Positions 46,314 through 55,396 of a stretch of DNA of 64,000 nucleotides are shown in pieces (the stretch's first letter is position 1; every line of letters begins with the position of its first letter). The stretch is taken from the NCBI RefSeq assembly GCF_051414035.1, contig NZ_JBLKNW010000011.1, forward strand, positions 26,388 to 90,387. Direction: 5' to 3'. The translations under genes were made by a program, and so were the position numbers. Origin of the DNA: Halosimplex amylolyticum (GTDB lineage: Archaea; Halobacteriota; Halobacteria; Halobacteriales; Haloarculaceae). The notes under the pieces were generated by a model. That model searched no databases, was not told where the DNA came from, and saw nothing but the letters and a program-made list of their open reading frames with translations.

Positions 46314-47276
46314 GTGACCGGACTCAGACGATACGCGTTCGCCCTCGGCCCGCTGACAGCCGCGGGACTGTGGGGCGGGATGTACGTCGTCAGCAAGTGG
46401 GGCTTCTCGGTGATACCGCCCGTCACCCTCGGGTTTCTCCGGGTCGCGCTGGGCGGGGCCGCGCTCCTCGCGGTGCTCCGGGCCGGGAACGCGCGGTCCT
46501 CGGCCGCGACCGACGGCGGGTCGGGCGTCGCGCGCGGTGACTGGCCGGGATTCGTCGCCCTCGGCGGCTGGGTGACGCTCACTATCGCGACGCAGTTCCT
46601 CGGGACCGACCTCACGAACGCCAGCCAGGGGTCGCTGTTGACCGTGTTGACGCCCGTGTTCACCGTCGGGCTCGGCGCCGCAGTGCTTGGCGAGCGCGTC
46701 ACCCGGACGAAAGCGCTCGGGATCGCGCTCGCCGGCGTCGGCACGGTCGTGGTCCTCGCCGGACAGTACGACCTCGGCGGGATCGCGGCCGGCAACGCCC
46801 TCGGCGTCGCGCTCCTCCTCGTCGCGAGCGTCGCCTGGGCGGGCTTTACCGTCTGGGGCGCGCCACTGGTCCGCCGGTACTCGGCGCTGACCGCCGCGAC
46901 CTACTCGACGCTCGCGTCGGTGCCGATGCTCGGCGTCCTCTCGGTCGTCGAACTCGCCGCGCTGGGGTACGGCCTCGGCGACGTCCCGCTGGACGGTCCG
47001 ACGCTCCTCGGGTCCGGGCCGACGCTCCTCGCCGTGGCCTACCTCGGACTGGCGTCGACGGCGGCCGCGTGGTATCTCTGGTACACGGGCCTGGCGTACG
47101 TCTCCGCGGGGACCGTCGCCGTCTTCTTCTTCGCCCAGCCGGTCGTCGGCGCCGCGCTCGGCGCCGTCTTCCTCGACGAACACCTCGGACCGGGATTCGC
47201 CGCCGGCGGTGCGCTGATGGCCGCCGGCGTCTGGGCCGTCAGCCGCGAGCGAGCGGAGCGCGCCGACGAGGCGTAG
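46314..47276 (+). CDS. EamA/DMT-superfamily transporter
   Basis: The protein has 320 residues with about ten transmembrane helices in two EamA repeats (ALGPLTAAGLWGGMYVVSKWGFS starts the first; SVAWAGFTVWGAPLVRRYSALTAAT the second). The start GTG 46314 is 37 bp after livF stop and on the same strand, so it may be read with the Liv operon. Such proteins export amino acids or other metabolites, but no substrate can be assigned. Confidence 0.88.
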   Translation: MTGLRRYAFALGPLTAAGLWGGMYVVSKWGFSVIPPVTLGFLRVALGGAALLAVLRAGNARSSAATDGGSGVARGDWPGFVALGGWVTLTIATQFLGTDLTNASQGSLLTVLTPVFTVGLGAAVLGERVTRTKALGIALAGVGTVVVLAGQYDLGGIAAGNALGVALLLVASVAWAGFTVWGAPLVRRYSALTAATYSTLASVPMLGVLSVVELAALGYGLGDVPLDGPTLLGSGPTLLAVAYLGLASTAAAWYLWYTGLAYVSAGTVAVFFFAQPVVGAALGAVFLDEHLGPGFAAGGALMAAGVWAVSRERAERADEA

Positions 47277-47309
47277 CTCGTTCACGGTAGAATTGTCGCT
47301 TTCCGCTCG

Positions 47310-47317
47310 CTTAAATT
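47310..47317 (+). promoter_or_regulatory. TATA-like element for the erythromycin-esterase-like gene
   Basis: CTTAAATT lies 23-30 bp before ATG 47340. It overlaps the alternative TTG start at 47316 and so argues for the ATG. Confidence 0.5.
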
Positions 47318-47339
47318 GGCCCGCTGTCACGATTATGTA

Positions 47340-48740
47340 ATGACAGATGAGGCAGTATTGCTCGATCGACTGAAGTCGGTGACGAGCGAACTCGCGACCA
47401 CAGATCCGACGGCCACCCTCGCGGATCTGCGACCGTTCGCGGACCGGTTCGCTGACGTGGCGGTCGTGGGCCTCGGCGAGGCGACCCACGGCAGCCGCGA
47501 GTTCTTCCAGCTGAAACACCGGCTCGTCCGGCTCCTCGTCGAGGAGCTCGGGTATCGGTCCTTCGCCATCGAGGCGAACTTCTCGGAGGCGCTGGCTGTC
47601 GACGACTACGTCGTCCGCGGCGAGGGCGACCCGCGCGAAGCGCTCGACGGCATGTACTTCTGGACGTGGAACACAGAGGAAGTGCTCGCGATGGTGGAGT
47701 GGATGCGCGAGTTCAACGCGGACCGCCCGCCTGCCGACTGCGTCCGCTTCTACGGGGTCGACCTGCAGTTCACGCAGGGGCCAGCGGAGGCCCTGCGAGA
47801 GTTCCTCGCCGAAGCCGACCCGGCGTTCCTGAACGAGGTCGAGGACAGCCTCGCACCGCTGGAGAGCGAGGAGAGCAACGGCGAGCACACGCCGATCGGC
47901 CTGGATCAGCTGGAGAGCACCGGATCGCTGCTCGGGAAGCTCGACGACCGGCTCGACAGTCACGCGACGGACTATGCCGACGCGACGTCGCCGGAGCGGG
48001 TCGAATTCGCCCGGCAGCATCGCCGGACACTGGAGCAGACCTACGAGCTCGCCAGAGAGATGCACGAGGCCGACGATCCGCGAGAGGCACAGGGACTCCG
48101 CGACGAGTTCATGGCCGAGAACGTCGCGTGGATCCACGACCACGGCCCCGGCAACGCAGTCGCGCTCTGGGCGCACAACGCCCACATCCAGAAAGGAGCG
48201 ACGCGCGGCGCCTGGGAACAGTTCGACCCGATGGGCGGGTACCTCGCCGACCGCTTCGGCGACGACTACCACGCGCTGGGCTTCGAGTTCGGCGGCGGCT
48301 CCTTTCAGGCGTTCCCTCACCCCGAGGCAGACGCCGACGGCGGCCTCCAGAAGTGGTCGACGCCGCCGCTCGCCGACCAACTACCGCTCGGACTCGGCGG
48401 AGCGTCGGACGGAGACGGCGGCGAGAGCGAAGGGTCCAGCGACGAGCGCGAATCGCCGGACGACGACTCGGGACCGGTCGACGCGCCGGTCCAGTTCCAG
48501 GAGGCGATGCGGGCGCTCGACGGCGACCCGCTGTTCGTCGACGTGGTTGCTGCCCGAGACGACGACCGCCTCGACCAGTGGCTCGACGACTACCACACCT
48601 GCCACCACATCGGCGCGGTGTTCCACGACGAGGACGACCGGACGGAGTTTTTCACTCGCTATCGACTCGGTCGCGAACTCGACAGCGTCCTGTTCGTCGC
48701 GGAGACGAGTCGGGCACAGCCGGTCGGCGGGGAGGAGTAA
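47340..48740 (+). CDS. Erythromycin esterase-like family protein
   Basis: The protein has 466 residues. The family core VVGLGEATHGSREFFQLKHRLVRLLVEELGYRSFAIEANFSEALAVDDYV contains the key His/Glu residues (E-x-T-H-G and the later E-A-N). VALWAHNAHIQKG carries the second His. Homologues include Ere-type macrolide esterases, but many members have other unknown roles. A low-complexity Asp/Ser/Glu-rich insert lies at about 360-395. ATG 47340 follows a TATA-like element; the longer frame from 47316 is rejected. Confidence 0.85.
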   Translation: MTDEAVLLDRLKSVTSELATTDPTATLADLRPFADRFADVAVVGLGEATHGSREFFQLKHRLVRLLVEELGYRSFAIEANFSEALAVDDYVVRGEGDPREALDGMYFWTWNTEEVLAMVEWMREFNADRPPADCVRFYGVDLQFTQGPAEALREFLAEADPAFLNEVEDSLAPLESEESNGEHTPIGLDQLESTGSLLGKLDDRLDSHATDYADATSPERVEFARQHRRTLEQTYELAREMHEADDPREAQGLRDEFMAENVAWIHDHGPGNAVALWAHNAHIQKGATRGAWEQFDPMGGYLADRFGDDYHALGFEFGGGSFQAFPHPEADADGGLQKWSTPPLADQLPLGLGGASDGDGGESEGSSDERESPDDDSGPVDAPVQFQEAMRALDGDPLFVDVVAARDDDRLDQWLDDYHTCHHIGAVFHDEDDRTEFFTRYRLGRELDSVLFVAETSRAQPVGGEE

Positions 48741-48752
48741 CCGGCGACGGCC

Positions 48753-49664
48753 TCACGACCGTCGCGCCTCGACGGCCAGGTCCTCGTCGACGACGAGTTC
48801 CAGCGTCTCGCCGTCGCGCTCGACTTCCAGCGCGACCTCCCAGGGGTCGGTCGAGCGCACGCCCAGGAACTCGTCCGTCATCGCCCATTCGAGTTCCCAG
48901 TGGGGGAGGCTGGTCACGTCCGTGCCGTGGTCGCGGAAGAAGGAGACGACCGCGGGTTCGTAGAGGACCGCGAGTCCGACCGACAGGAAGTGGTCGGCAC
49001 CGCAGTGACCGCAGTCCAGGTCGACGAACACGTCCAGGCGGTCGCTGCCATCGCTCCAGACGTCCTCGGCGGGGACGAGCGCGGTATCGAGCGCGCTGGC
49101 GCAGATGGGGCAGACGCCGCGGGCGTACGCGAGCATCCGGTGGCGGTTGTACTGGTCGACGCGGTCGAGCAGTTCGTCGGTCTCGGCGCCTTCGACGGCG
49201 CTGGGAGGCAACTGGGTGTGGGCGTAGACGTGGCCACAGCCCGAACAGGTCAGTTCGAAGGTGCCGTCTTCGTACTCGCCCTCGACGAGGGAGCCACAGA
49301 AGTAGCAGTCGAGACCGATCTCGAACGGCTCGACGGTCGCCCGCCGGTTGAACGTCCCGGCGCGGATCTGCCGGTAGAGGGCGAGCCCCTCCGACCTGAG
49401 CGTGTAACCATCGTCGTCGCGGTCGACGAACTGCCCGACGAGCTGCGAGAGGTGGTAGTTGAACTGTCCGCTGTCCATCTCCGCGTCGACGCGGGACCGG
49501 AGGTCGGAGAAGGAGACGCCCTCGTGGGGCGTCTCGCCGAGCGCGCGGAGGATCGCCGCCCGCGTCTCGTTGCCGATGAGCGCGAAGGCGTCCTCCGGGT
49601 CGGCGCCGGCCCCCGCGGACGCGGTGTCGGTGTCGTCTGGCACGTCTGTTCGTTCCCGATTCAC
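48753..49664 (-). CDS. ArsR-like winged-helix protein with two zinc-ribbon-like Cys clusters
   Basis: The protein has 303 residues. The winged helix spans about 25-100 (LIGNETRAAILRALGETPHEGVSFSDLRSRV, NYHLSQLVGQFVDRDDDGYTLRSEG). Then come C-x2-C pairs: CYFCG and CSGCG (one zinc site), and CPICAS with CGHCG (a second). This architecture is common in haloarchaea (DUF7351-type). It is likely a DNA-binding regulator. The start GTG 49664 is used; GTG 49643 is possible. It converges with the erythromycin-esterase-like gene. Confidence 0.82.
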   Translation of the reverse strand: MNRERTDVPDDTDTASAGAGADPEDAFALIGNETRAAILRALGETPHEGVSFSDLRSRVDAEMDSGQFNYHLSQLVGQFVDRDDDGYTLRSEGLALYRQIRAGTFNRRATVEPFEIGLDCYFCGSLVEGEYEDGTFELTCSGCGHVYAHTQLPPSAVEGAETDELLDRVDQYNRHRMLAYARGVCPICASALDTALVPAEDVWSDGSDRLDVFVDLDCGHCGADHFLSVGLAVLYEPAVVSFFRDHGTDVTSLPHWELEWAMTDEFLGVRSTDPWEVALEVERDGETLELVVDEDLAVEARRS

Positions 49665-49721
49665 GTCGAAATAGGTTGGGGAGCCCCGCCGGTGGTCCGA
49701 CGTGACCGACCGCTGTGAGAA

Positions 49722-49790
49722 CCGGAACGACCGACCGCCGCGTGGTCCGGAACGACCGACCGCCGCGTGGTCCGGAACGACCGACCGCGG
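49722..49790. repeat. 25-bp tandem repeat, about 2.8 copies
   Basis: CCGGAACGACCGACCGCCGC-GTGGT is present at 49722-49746 and 49747-49771, and a partial third copy runs to 49790. It lies in the divergent region between the ArsR-like gene and the aldo/keto reductase. No spacers separate copies. Confidence 0.8.
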
Positions 49791-49850
49791 AACGGGGAAG
49801 AACGGACCGGATTACCCACCTTTTTCGCGCCACCGTCTGTCGATCCGACC

Positions 49851-50843
49851 ATGGACACACGACAGTTCGGTTCGACGGGATACGACGTCACGGAGATCGG
49901 TCTGGGCACGTGGAACGTCGGCCCAAGCTGGGGCGACGTGACCGACGAGCAAGCCAAGGAGTCCATCCGCACGGCGCTCGACGACGGCGTGAACTTCCTC
50001 GACACCGCCGAGGTGTACGGCGACGGCCGCGCCGAGCGGCTCATCGGCGAGGTCCTCGACGAGCGCGACCCCGACCGGCGCATCTACGTCGCGACGAAGG
50101 CCGCGCCCGACGAGGACGAAGGTCACTCCGAGGAGGGGCTGCGCGCCTCCGTCGAGGGGTCGCTCGACCGCCTCGGCGTCGACTCGCTGGACCTGGTCCA
50201 GCTGCACTGCCCGGAGACCGAGGCGTTCTACGACCCCGAGAACTTCCGGGTGCTCGAGGACCTGCGCGAGGAGGGGAAGATCGAACACGCCGGCGTCAGC
50301 GTCGAGAAGGTCGAGGAAGCGTCGAAGGCAATCGAGTACGACGTCGTCGAGACGGTGCAGATCATCTTCAACCCGCTCCGCCAGCGCCCGGCAGAGCGCT
50401 TCTTCGAGCGGGCGTCGAACGAGGACGTCGGGATCATCGTGCGCGTCCCGCTCGCCTCCGGCCTGCTCGCCGACGCCTTCGAGGGCATCGACGACTTCGG
50501 CGAGGGCGACCACCGGCGAACGGCCGCCGAGGGGGGCGTTGAGGCCGGCGTCGGTCGCAAGGGCGGCGAGACGTTCGCCGGCGTCCCCTTCGAGGACGGC
50601 CTGCGCGCCGTGGACGACCTGCGCCCGTTCGTCCCCGAGGACGCGACGATGGCGCAGTTCACGCTCCGCTGGATCCTCGACCACGACGCCGTCTCCACCG
50701 TGATCCCCGGATCGACGACGCCCGAACACGTCGGCGAGAACGACGACGCCGCCGCACTCGCCCCGCTCTCTCACCAGACTCACGGCGCTGTCCGCGACAT
50801 CTACGAAGAGCACGTCGCCGACTACGTCCACCACCGCTGGTGA
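49851..50843 (+). CDS. Aldo/keto reductase
   Basis: The protein has 330 residues. The N-terminus is RQFGSTGYDVTEIGLGTW. The tetrad candidates are D and Y in FLDTAEVYGDGRAE, K in VATKAAP and H in VQLHCPE. C-terminal VSTVIPGSTTPEHVGEN binds the NADP phosphate in this family. Start ATG 49851 is used. The substrate is unknown. The neighbour is a regulator gene, divergent across a tandem repeat. Confidence 0.9.
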   Translation: MDTRQFGSTGYDVTEIGLGTWNVGPSWGDVTDEQAKESIRTALDDGVNFLDTAEVYGDGRAERLIGEVLDERDPDRRIYVATKAAPDEDEGHSEEGLRASVEGSLDRLGVDSLDLVQLHCPETEAFYDPENFRVLEDLREEGKIEHAGVSVEKVEEASKAIEYDVVETVQIIFNPLRQRPAERFFERASNEDVGIIVRVPLASGLLADAFEGIDDFGEGDHRRTAAEGGVEAGVGRKGGETFAGVPFEDGLRAVDDLRPFVPEDATMAQFTLRWILDHDAVSTVIPGSTTPEHVGENDDAAALAPLSHQTHGAVRDIYEEHVADYVHHRW

Positions 50844-51055
50844 CGGCAGCACCGCGGTCTCGCCACTCCCACCGCTCGCGCGGATTCCGTGTACTATCGA
50901 AACACTCTTGACGTACCCAGCCGCCGTGAGTTCCGGCCCACAGGGTCGCGGTGGGGACCGCTCGGAAGGTGCGTTTCGACAGGAACGATGACAGATTGAG
51001 TCGCATCACTGTCTTGCGATTTTCCAGTCGAAATCAAAGGGTTGATGAAGGGCGC

Positions 51056-52450
51056 TCAGTTCCGGCGCGTCTGACGCTCGTCAGACCCCTCGGGTGAGTC
51101 GGCCGTCGCCGACGGCTGGCGCGACGAGGGGCCCACCTGGCCGGCCCCTCGACCGGTGCGACCGTACTCGCGACCCAGGAGGTACAGCGGGACGCCGAAG
51201 CAGACGGTCGCGGCGGCCCAGGGGATCGTCGTGAATAGCGACCCGAGCAGCGCCAGGATCGCCGACGCCGGCGGGTGGAACAGGACGGCCGCCCCGAACG
51301 GGGAGAGGACGAGCACGACGGCCACGAACGCGGCCGTCCCGCGGTCGACCCCTCGTGCGCGACCGAGCGGGAACCAGAGAGCGGCGGGGATCGACAGGAG
51401 CGCCGTCTGGAAGGCCACGATTGAGACCGCGCTCGTCGCCGCCGCCACGAGGGCCGCCGCCCCGAGCGTCCAGCCGAGCGCGACTCGTGGCGACGGTCGG
51501 TCGAGCACCAGCGCTCCCACCGCGACGAGCGCGTACAGCGCGGCGAACGAGGCGACCGTTTCGGCGACGGGCGCCTCGAGGAGGAGCGACGTGACCAGCG
51601 ACACCGAGGCGACCGCGGCGGCGACCGCACCGCCGCCGGCGATCCCCGTCGCGAGGAGTCGGGCATCGACGGTCGGGAGCGCGCGGTCCCACCGACGGAG
51701 CGCCAGCACCGCCCCGGCGAGCGCGAGCGCGGGAAGGGCGCCGAGGGGGACCACGCCGGGCCCGGCGAGACCGACCCCGGACCCGACGATCGCGACCGTC
51801 GTCAACCCCTGTGCGACCACTCCGTCGGAGGGGGCAAAGGCCAGGTGAGTGTCGCCGCCGAACCCGGCCGACTCGGTCGAGGACCACACGACCGACCGGC
51901 CATCGACGGTCCCACCGGACGGCGCCTGGGTCACGGCGGTCCCGGTCGGTCCGCGGATCCGCAACTCGTCGGCATCGAACCGGAGGCCGGCCGAGCGGGT
52001 GCGCCAGTCGAACAGGTCGACGAGGACGACGCCGCCCGTGCCGCGGTGTGCGACGCCGGCCACGTCGAGATCGACGACGAGCGTGTCGTTCTCGACGCGC
52101 GTCCGCAGGTTCCGCGGGTCGTCGACCACCGTCCGTCGGTCGAGGCTCGCGCGGACGACCCGCTCGCGGAGCGTCTCGTTGGCTGCGAATCGGTCGGCCG
52201 CGCCGCCGTCGACCCGGACGCGCGCGTGCCAGTGGCCGGTCCCGTTCCCGCGGACGTCGATAGTCGCGACGCCGCGCTCGACGGTCAACGGAACCCCTGC
52301 ATCGGGGGCGGCGGACTCGAAGCCGTCGCCGCAGACGCCACAGATCGCTTCGGGCGGCGGCGCCGCGCTCGCGGGACCGACCGGGACGGCCGCGAGGAGC
52401 GAGCAGCCGAGCAGGAGGACGGTGAGGACGACGGGGCGGAGGGCTGCCAT
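51056..52450 (-). CDS. Secreted/membrane protein with N-terminal beta domain and multi-pass C-terminus
   Basis: The protein has 464 residues. A signal peptide (VVLTVLLLGCSLLAAVPVGPASA) precedes an extracellular domain with CGVCGDG and Val/Arg-rich beta strands (VTRSDGVAT... in DIRGNGTGHWHARVRV). From about residue 220 there are about seven helices (VVPLGALPALALAGAVLAL, AVAAAVASVSLVTSLLLEA, ...). The C-terminus is a Gly/Ser/Arg polar tail. I do not recognise the family. It is convergent with the aldo/keto reductase gene, with a 212-bp gap that holds nothing I can identify. Confidence 0.75.
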   Translation of the reverse strand: MAALRPVVLTVLLLGCSLLAAVPVGPASAAPPPEAICGVCGDGFESAAPDAGVPLTVERGVATIDVRGNGTGHWHARVRVDGGAADRFAANETLRERVVRASLDRRTVVDDPRNLRTRVENDTLVVDLDVAGVAHRGTGGVVLVDLFDWRTRSAGLRFDADELRIRGPTGTAVTQAPSGGTVDGRSVVWSSTESAGFGGDTHLAFAPSDGVVAQGLTTVAIVGSGVGLAGPGVVPLGALPALALAGAVLALRRWDRALPTVDARLLATGIAGGGAVAAAVASVSLVTSLLLEAPVAETVASFAALYALVAVGALVLDRPSPRVALGWTLGAAALVAAATSAVSIVAFQTALLSIPAALWFPLGRARGVDRGTAAFVAVVLVLSPFGAAVLFHPPASAILALLGSLFTTIPWAAATVCFGVPLYLLGREYGRTGRGAGQVGPSSRQPSATADSPEGSDERQTRRN

Positions 52451-52531
52451 CGTCCGTTCGTCTCGCCCGCGTTTAAAGGACGTTCCGGAGGATCAGACGG
52501 CGCTTTCAGCCTCGCCGGCCGAGCCGACCGC

Positions 52532-53392
52532 TCACTCGTACTCGTAGAAGCCCCGGCCCGACTTCTTCCCCAGGTCGCCCGCTTCGACCTTCCGCTTGAG
52601 CAGGTAGGCGGGCTGGTAGCGGTCCCCGAGTTCCTCGCGGAGCGTCTCCGAGGCGTGCAGGCAGACGTCGAGGCCGATGTGGTCGGCCAGTTCGAGCGGC
52701 CCCATCGGGACGTTCGTGCCGAGTTCCATCCCGCGGTCGATGTCGTCCTTCGAGGCGACGCCCTCGTCGTAGGCGCGGATCCCCTCGTTGATCCACGGCA
52801 TGAGGATGCGGTTCGTCACGAACCCCGGCTTGTCGTCGGACTCCCAGGTCTCCTTCCCGAGCGCCTCGGCGAACTCGTGGGCGAACGCCGCGACGTCGGG
52901 GGCGGTCCGCTCGCCGACGACGACTTCGACCCCCCGCATGACCGGCACGGGGTTCATGAAGTGCAGGCCGACGACCTGGTCGGGCCGGTCGGTGGCGCTG
53001 GCGATGGTCGTGATCGAGAGCGTGCTCGTGTTGGTCGCCAGCACGACGTCGTCGTCGGTCACTGCGTCGAGGTCGGCGAACACCTCCCGCTTGACCTCCA
53101 TCTCCTCGACGACGGCCTCGATCACGACGTCCGCCGCAGCCAGGTCGGACAGGTCGGTCGTCCCGTCGACGCGTTCGCGCATCGCGTCGGCCTCGTCGGC
53201 GGTGATCTCCCCCTTGTCGGTGAGCCGGTCGAGGCCGCCGGAGAGCGTCTCGATCCCCTGCTGGACGAGGTGGTCGGCCACGTCGCGGAGGACGACGTCG
53301 TACCCCGACTGCGTAGCGACCTGAGCGATCCCGCTCCCCATGGTGCCGGCGCCGACGACGCCGACGGTGTCGATGGTGTCGAGTTCGCGCAT
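52532..53392 (-). CDS. 3-hydroxyacyl-CoA dehydrogenase
   Basis: The protein has 286 residues. The NAD-binding motif is VGVVGAGTMGSGIAQ (about residues 9-23), and the catalytic His is in VGLHFMNPVPVM. The C-terminal helical domain ends with KKSGRGFYEYE. It oxidises (S)-3-hydroxyacyl-CoA to 3-oxoacyl-CoA in beta-oxidation or (reductively) in acetoacetyl-CoA reduction. The start ATG 53392 gives MRELDTIDTVGVVG; the longer frame is rejected. Confidence 0.93.
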   Translation of the reverse strand: MRELDTIDTVGVVGAGTMGSGIAQVATQSGYDVVLRDVADHLVQQGIETLSGGLDRLTDKGEITADEADAMRERVDGTTDLSDLAAADVVIEAVVEEMEVKREVFADLDAVTDDDVVLATNTSTLSITTIASATDRPDQVVGLHFMNPVPVMRGVEVVVGERTAPDVAAFAHEFAEALGKETWESDDKPGFVTNRILMPWINEGIRAYDEGVASKDDIDRGMELGTNVPMGPLELADHIGLDVCLHASETLREELGDRYQPAYLLKRKVEAGDLGKKSGRGFYEYE

Positions 53393-53625
53393 GTCCCACG
53401 CTCCGTCCGCCCCCGGCGTAAGCCTGCTGGCGCCCAGTCCCGGAACCGCGTTCCGCCCTCGCTGACGGCGCGCCGCCATCCGAGAACCGGTCACGTAGCT
53501 GAAGTTTGGTTGCGGAGTAATTGCCACGTTCGATCGATCGGTCGATTTCGGCCACGAGAGGGCGTGTGGGTGCGTCGCACGGCTCAATCGTTTACTCGGG
53601 CAGTAGTAAATAGTGTCAGAAAGAA

Positions 53626-53635
53626 GATATATAAC
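53626..53635 (+). promoter_or_regulatory. TATA box for the aldolase-FBPase operon
   Basis: GATATATAAC lies 26-35 bp before ATG 53661. It is the strongest TATA sequence in this part of the window, which fits a highly expressed glycolytic/gluconeogenic gene. Confidence 0.65.
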
Positions 53636-53660
53636 GCCGCTCCGTGTACGATTGTTCGTA

Positions 53661-54467
53661 ATGCGACCCATCGACGACGCTCCGGTCACGCGGGACGGGA
53701 AGGTACTCGTTTTGGCGTACGATCACGGTATCGAGCACGGGCCGGTGGACTTCGACCCCCAGCCCGAGAGCGCGAACCCGGAACACGTCTTCGAGGTCGC
53801 CACACACCCGGCAGTCACGTCGCTCGCGGTGGGCAAGGGCGTCGCCGAGGCCTACTACCCCTCCTACGAGGACGACGTGTCCCTGCTCGCCAAGCTCAAC
53901 GGCACCTCGAACCTCTGGATGGGCGAGCCCGACAGCGCCGTCAACTGCTCGGTGGAGTACGCCGCCGAGGAGCTCGGCGCCGAGTCCATCGGTTTCACCG
54001 TCTACCCCGGCACGAACTGCGAGGTCGAGATGTTCGAGGAGTTCCGCGAGGTCCAGGAGACGGCCCGGGAGTACGGCCTGCCCGTCGTGATGTGGTCCTA
54101 CGCCCGCGGCCAGGGCGTCAAGAACGACACCAAGGACGACGTCATCGCCTACGCCGCCCGGCTCGGTCTCGAACTCGGTGCCGACGTGGCGAAGGTCAAG
54201 TACCCCGGGAGCAAGGAGGCCATGGAACGGGTCAACCGGATGGCGGGGCCGACCAAGGTGATCATGTCCGGCGGGTCGAAGAAGAACGACCGTGAGTTCC
54301 TCGAGAACGTCGAGAGCGTCATCGACGCCGGCGGCGCCGGTCTCGCCGTCGGCCGCAACGTCTGGCAGCGCGAGAACCCGCGGCGCATCCTCGACGCGCT
54401 CGAGAAGGTCATCTACGAGGAGGCCTCCGTCGACGAGGCGCTCAACGCGGCACCCCCCAAAGCATGA
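53661..54467 (+). CDS. Archaeal class I fructose-bisphosphate aldolase (FbaB/DhnA family)
   Basis: The protein has 268 residues. LAYDHGIEHGP is the DhnA family start; VMWSYARGQGVKN and the Schiff-base Lys in ADVAKVKYPGSKE (about residue 180) define class I. KVIMSGGSKKNDREF and GLAVGRNVWQRENP bind phosphates. It makes or cleaves fructose-1,6-bisphosphate. Related enzymes make aminodeoxyheptulosonate, but the adjacent, ATGA-overlapping fbp gene favours aldolase. Confidence 0.88.
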   Translation: MRPIDDAPVTRDGKVLVLAYDHGIEHGPVDFDPQPESANPEHVFEVATHPAVTSLAVGKGVAEAYYPSYEDDVSLLAKLNGTSNLWMGEPDSAVNCSVEYAAEELGAESIGFTVYPGTNCEVEMFEEFREVQETAREYGLPVVMWSYARGQGVKNDTKDDVIAYAARLGLELGADVAKVKYPGSKEAMERVNRMAGPTKVIMSGGSKKNDREFLENVESVIDAGGAGLAVGRNVWQRENPRRILDALEKVIYEEASVDEALNAAPPKA

Positions 54468-55360
54468 GCCAGCAACTCCCGCCCTCGGCCGACTGGGTCG
54501 GGCACCCGACCGTCGACGCAGTGTTCGACGTGGTCCGAGACACCGCGAGCGAGGTCCGCGCGGCGCTGCCCGAGCGCCGCGCGTACGTCGAGGGACACAA
54601 CCCCAGCGGCGAGAAGGTCCGCGCCGCCGACGAGTACGCCGACGAGCTGTTCTGCGAGCGCTTGCTCGCGCTCGACTCCGTCGGAAGTTACGCCTCCGAG
54701 GAACGCCAGTCCGCGCGGACCGCCGACGACGGCGGTGAGTATCACCTCGCGCTCGACCCGCTCGACGGCTCCTCGAACCTCACGTCGAACAACCCGATGG
54801 GCACCATCGTCAGCGTCTACGACGAACCGGTCCCGACGAGCGGCTCGGATCTCGTCGCCGCCGCGTTCGTCCTCTACGGCCCCAACACCACGATGGTCGT
54901 CTCCGACGGCGACTCCGTCGACGAGTATCTGATCGAAGCCGACAGCGCGGAGAGTCGGAAACTCCTGCGCGAGGACCTCACCCTGCCCGACGACCCGACC
55001 GTCTACGCCTTCGGCGGCCGCCGTCCGGACTGGACCGACGGCGTCACCGCGGCCGTCGAGGACCTGGAAGCCGATCGGTTGAAACTCCGCTACGGCGGCG
55101 CGTTCATCGCCGACGTGATGCAGGTGCTCACCCACGGCGGCGTCTTCGCCTACCCCGAACTGGTCGACGCCCCCGAGGGCAAGCTCCGCTACTGCTTCGA
55201 GTGCGCGCCGGTAAGCTTCGTCGTCTCCGCCGCCGGCGGCCGCGCCTCCGACGGCTACGGCGACCTCTTCGAGACCGACCCCGACGAACTCCACGAGCGC
55301 AGCCCCGTCTACCTCGGGAACACGGACCTCGTGGACCGAGTCGAAGCCGAGCTGTCGTAA
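54464..55360 (+). CDS. fbp: Fructose-1,6-bisphosphatase, class I
   Basis: The protein has 298 residues. Metal-binding motif LALDPLDGSSNLTSN (about residues 95-109) and EERQS (SYASEERQS) are the hallmark of class I FBPase; RYGGAFIADVMQVLTHGGVFAYP follows. The gene overlaps the aldolase by ATGA. Together they drive gluconeogenesis from triose phosphates to fructose 6-phosphate. Confidence 0.92.
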   Translation: MSQQLPPSADWVGHPTVDAVFDVVRDTASEVRAALPERRAYVEGHNPSGEKVRAADEYADELFCERLLALDSVGSYASEERQSARTADDGGEYHLALDPLDGSSNLTSNNPMGTIVSVYDEPVPTSGSDLVAAAFVLYGPNTTMVVSDGDSVDEYLIEADSAESRKLLREDLTLPDDPTVYAFGGRRPDWTDGVTAAVEDLEADRLKLRYGGAFIADVMQVLTHGGVFAYPELVDAPEGKLRYCFECAPVSFVVSAAGGRASDGYGDLFETDPDELHERSPVYLGNTDLVDRVEAELS

Positions 55361-55396
55361 CCGCTCTCCCCCGCTGGTTTCTCCCGTTCGCTGTTT

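Noticed and set aside
49845..49854. CCGACCATGG near the aldo/keto reductase start
   Set aside because: It resembles the operator motif but contains the ATG start codon of the gene and lacks the flanking half, so it is probably chance.
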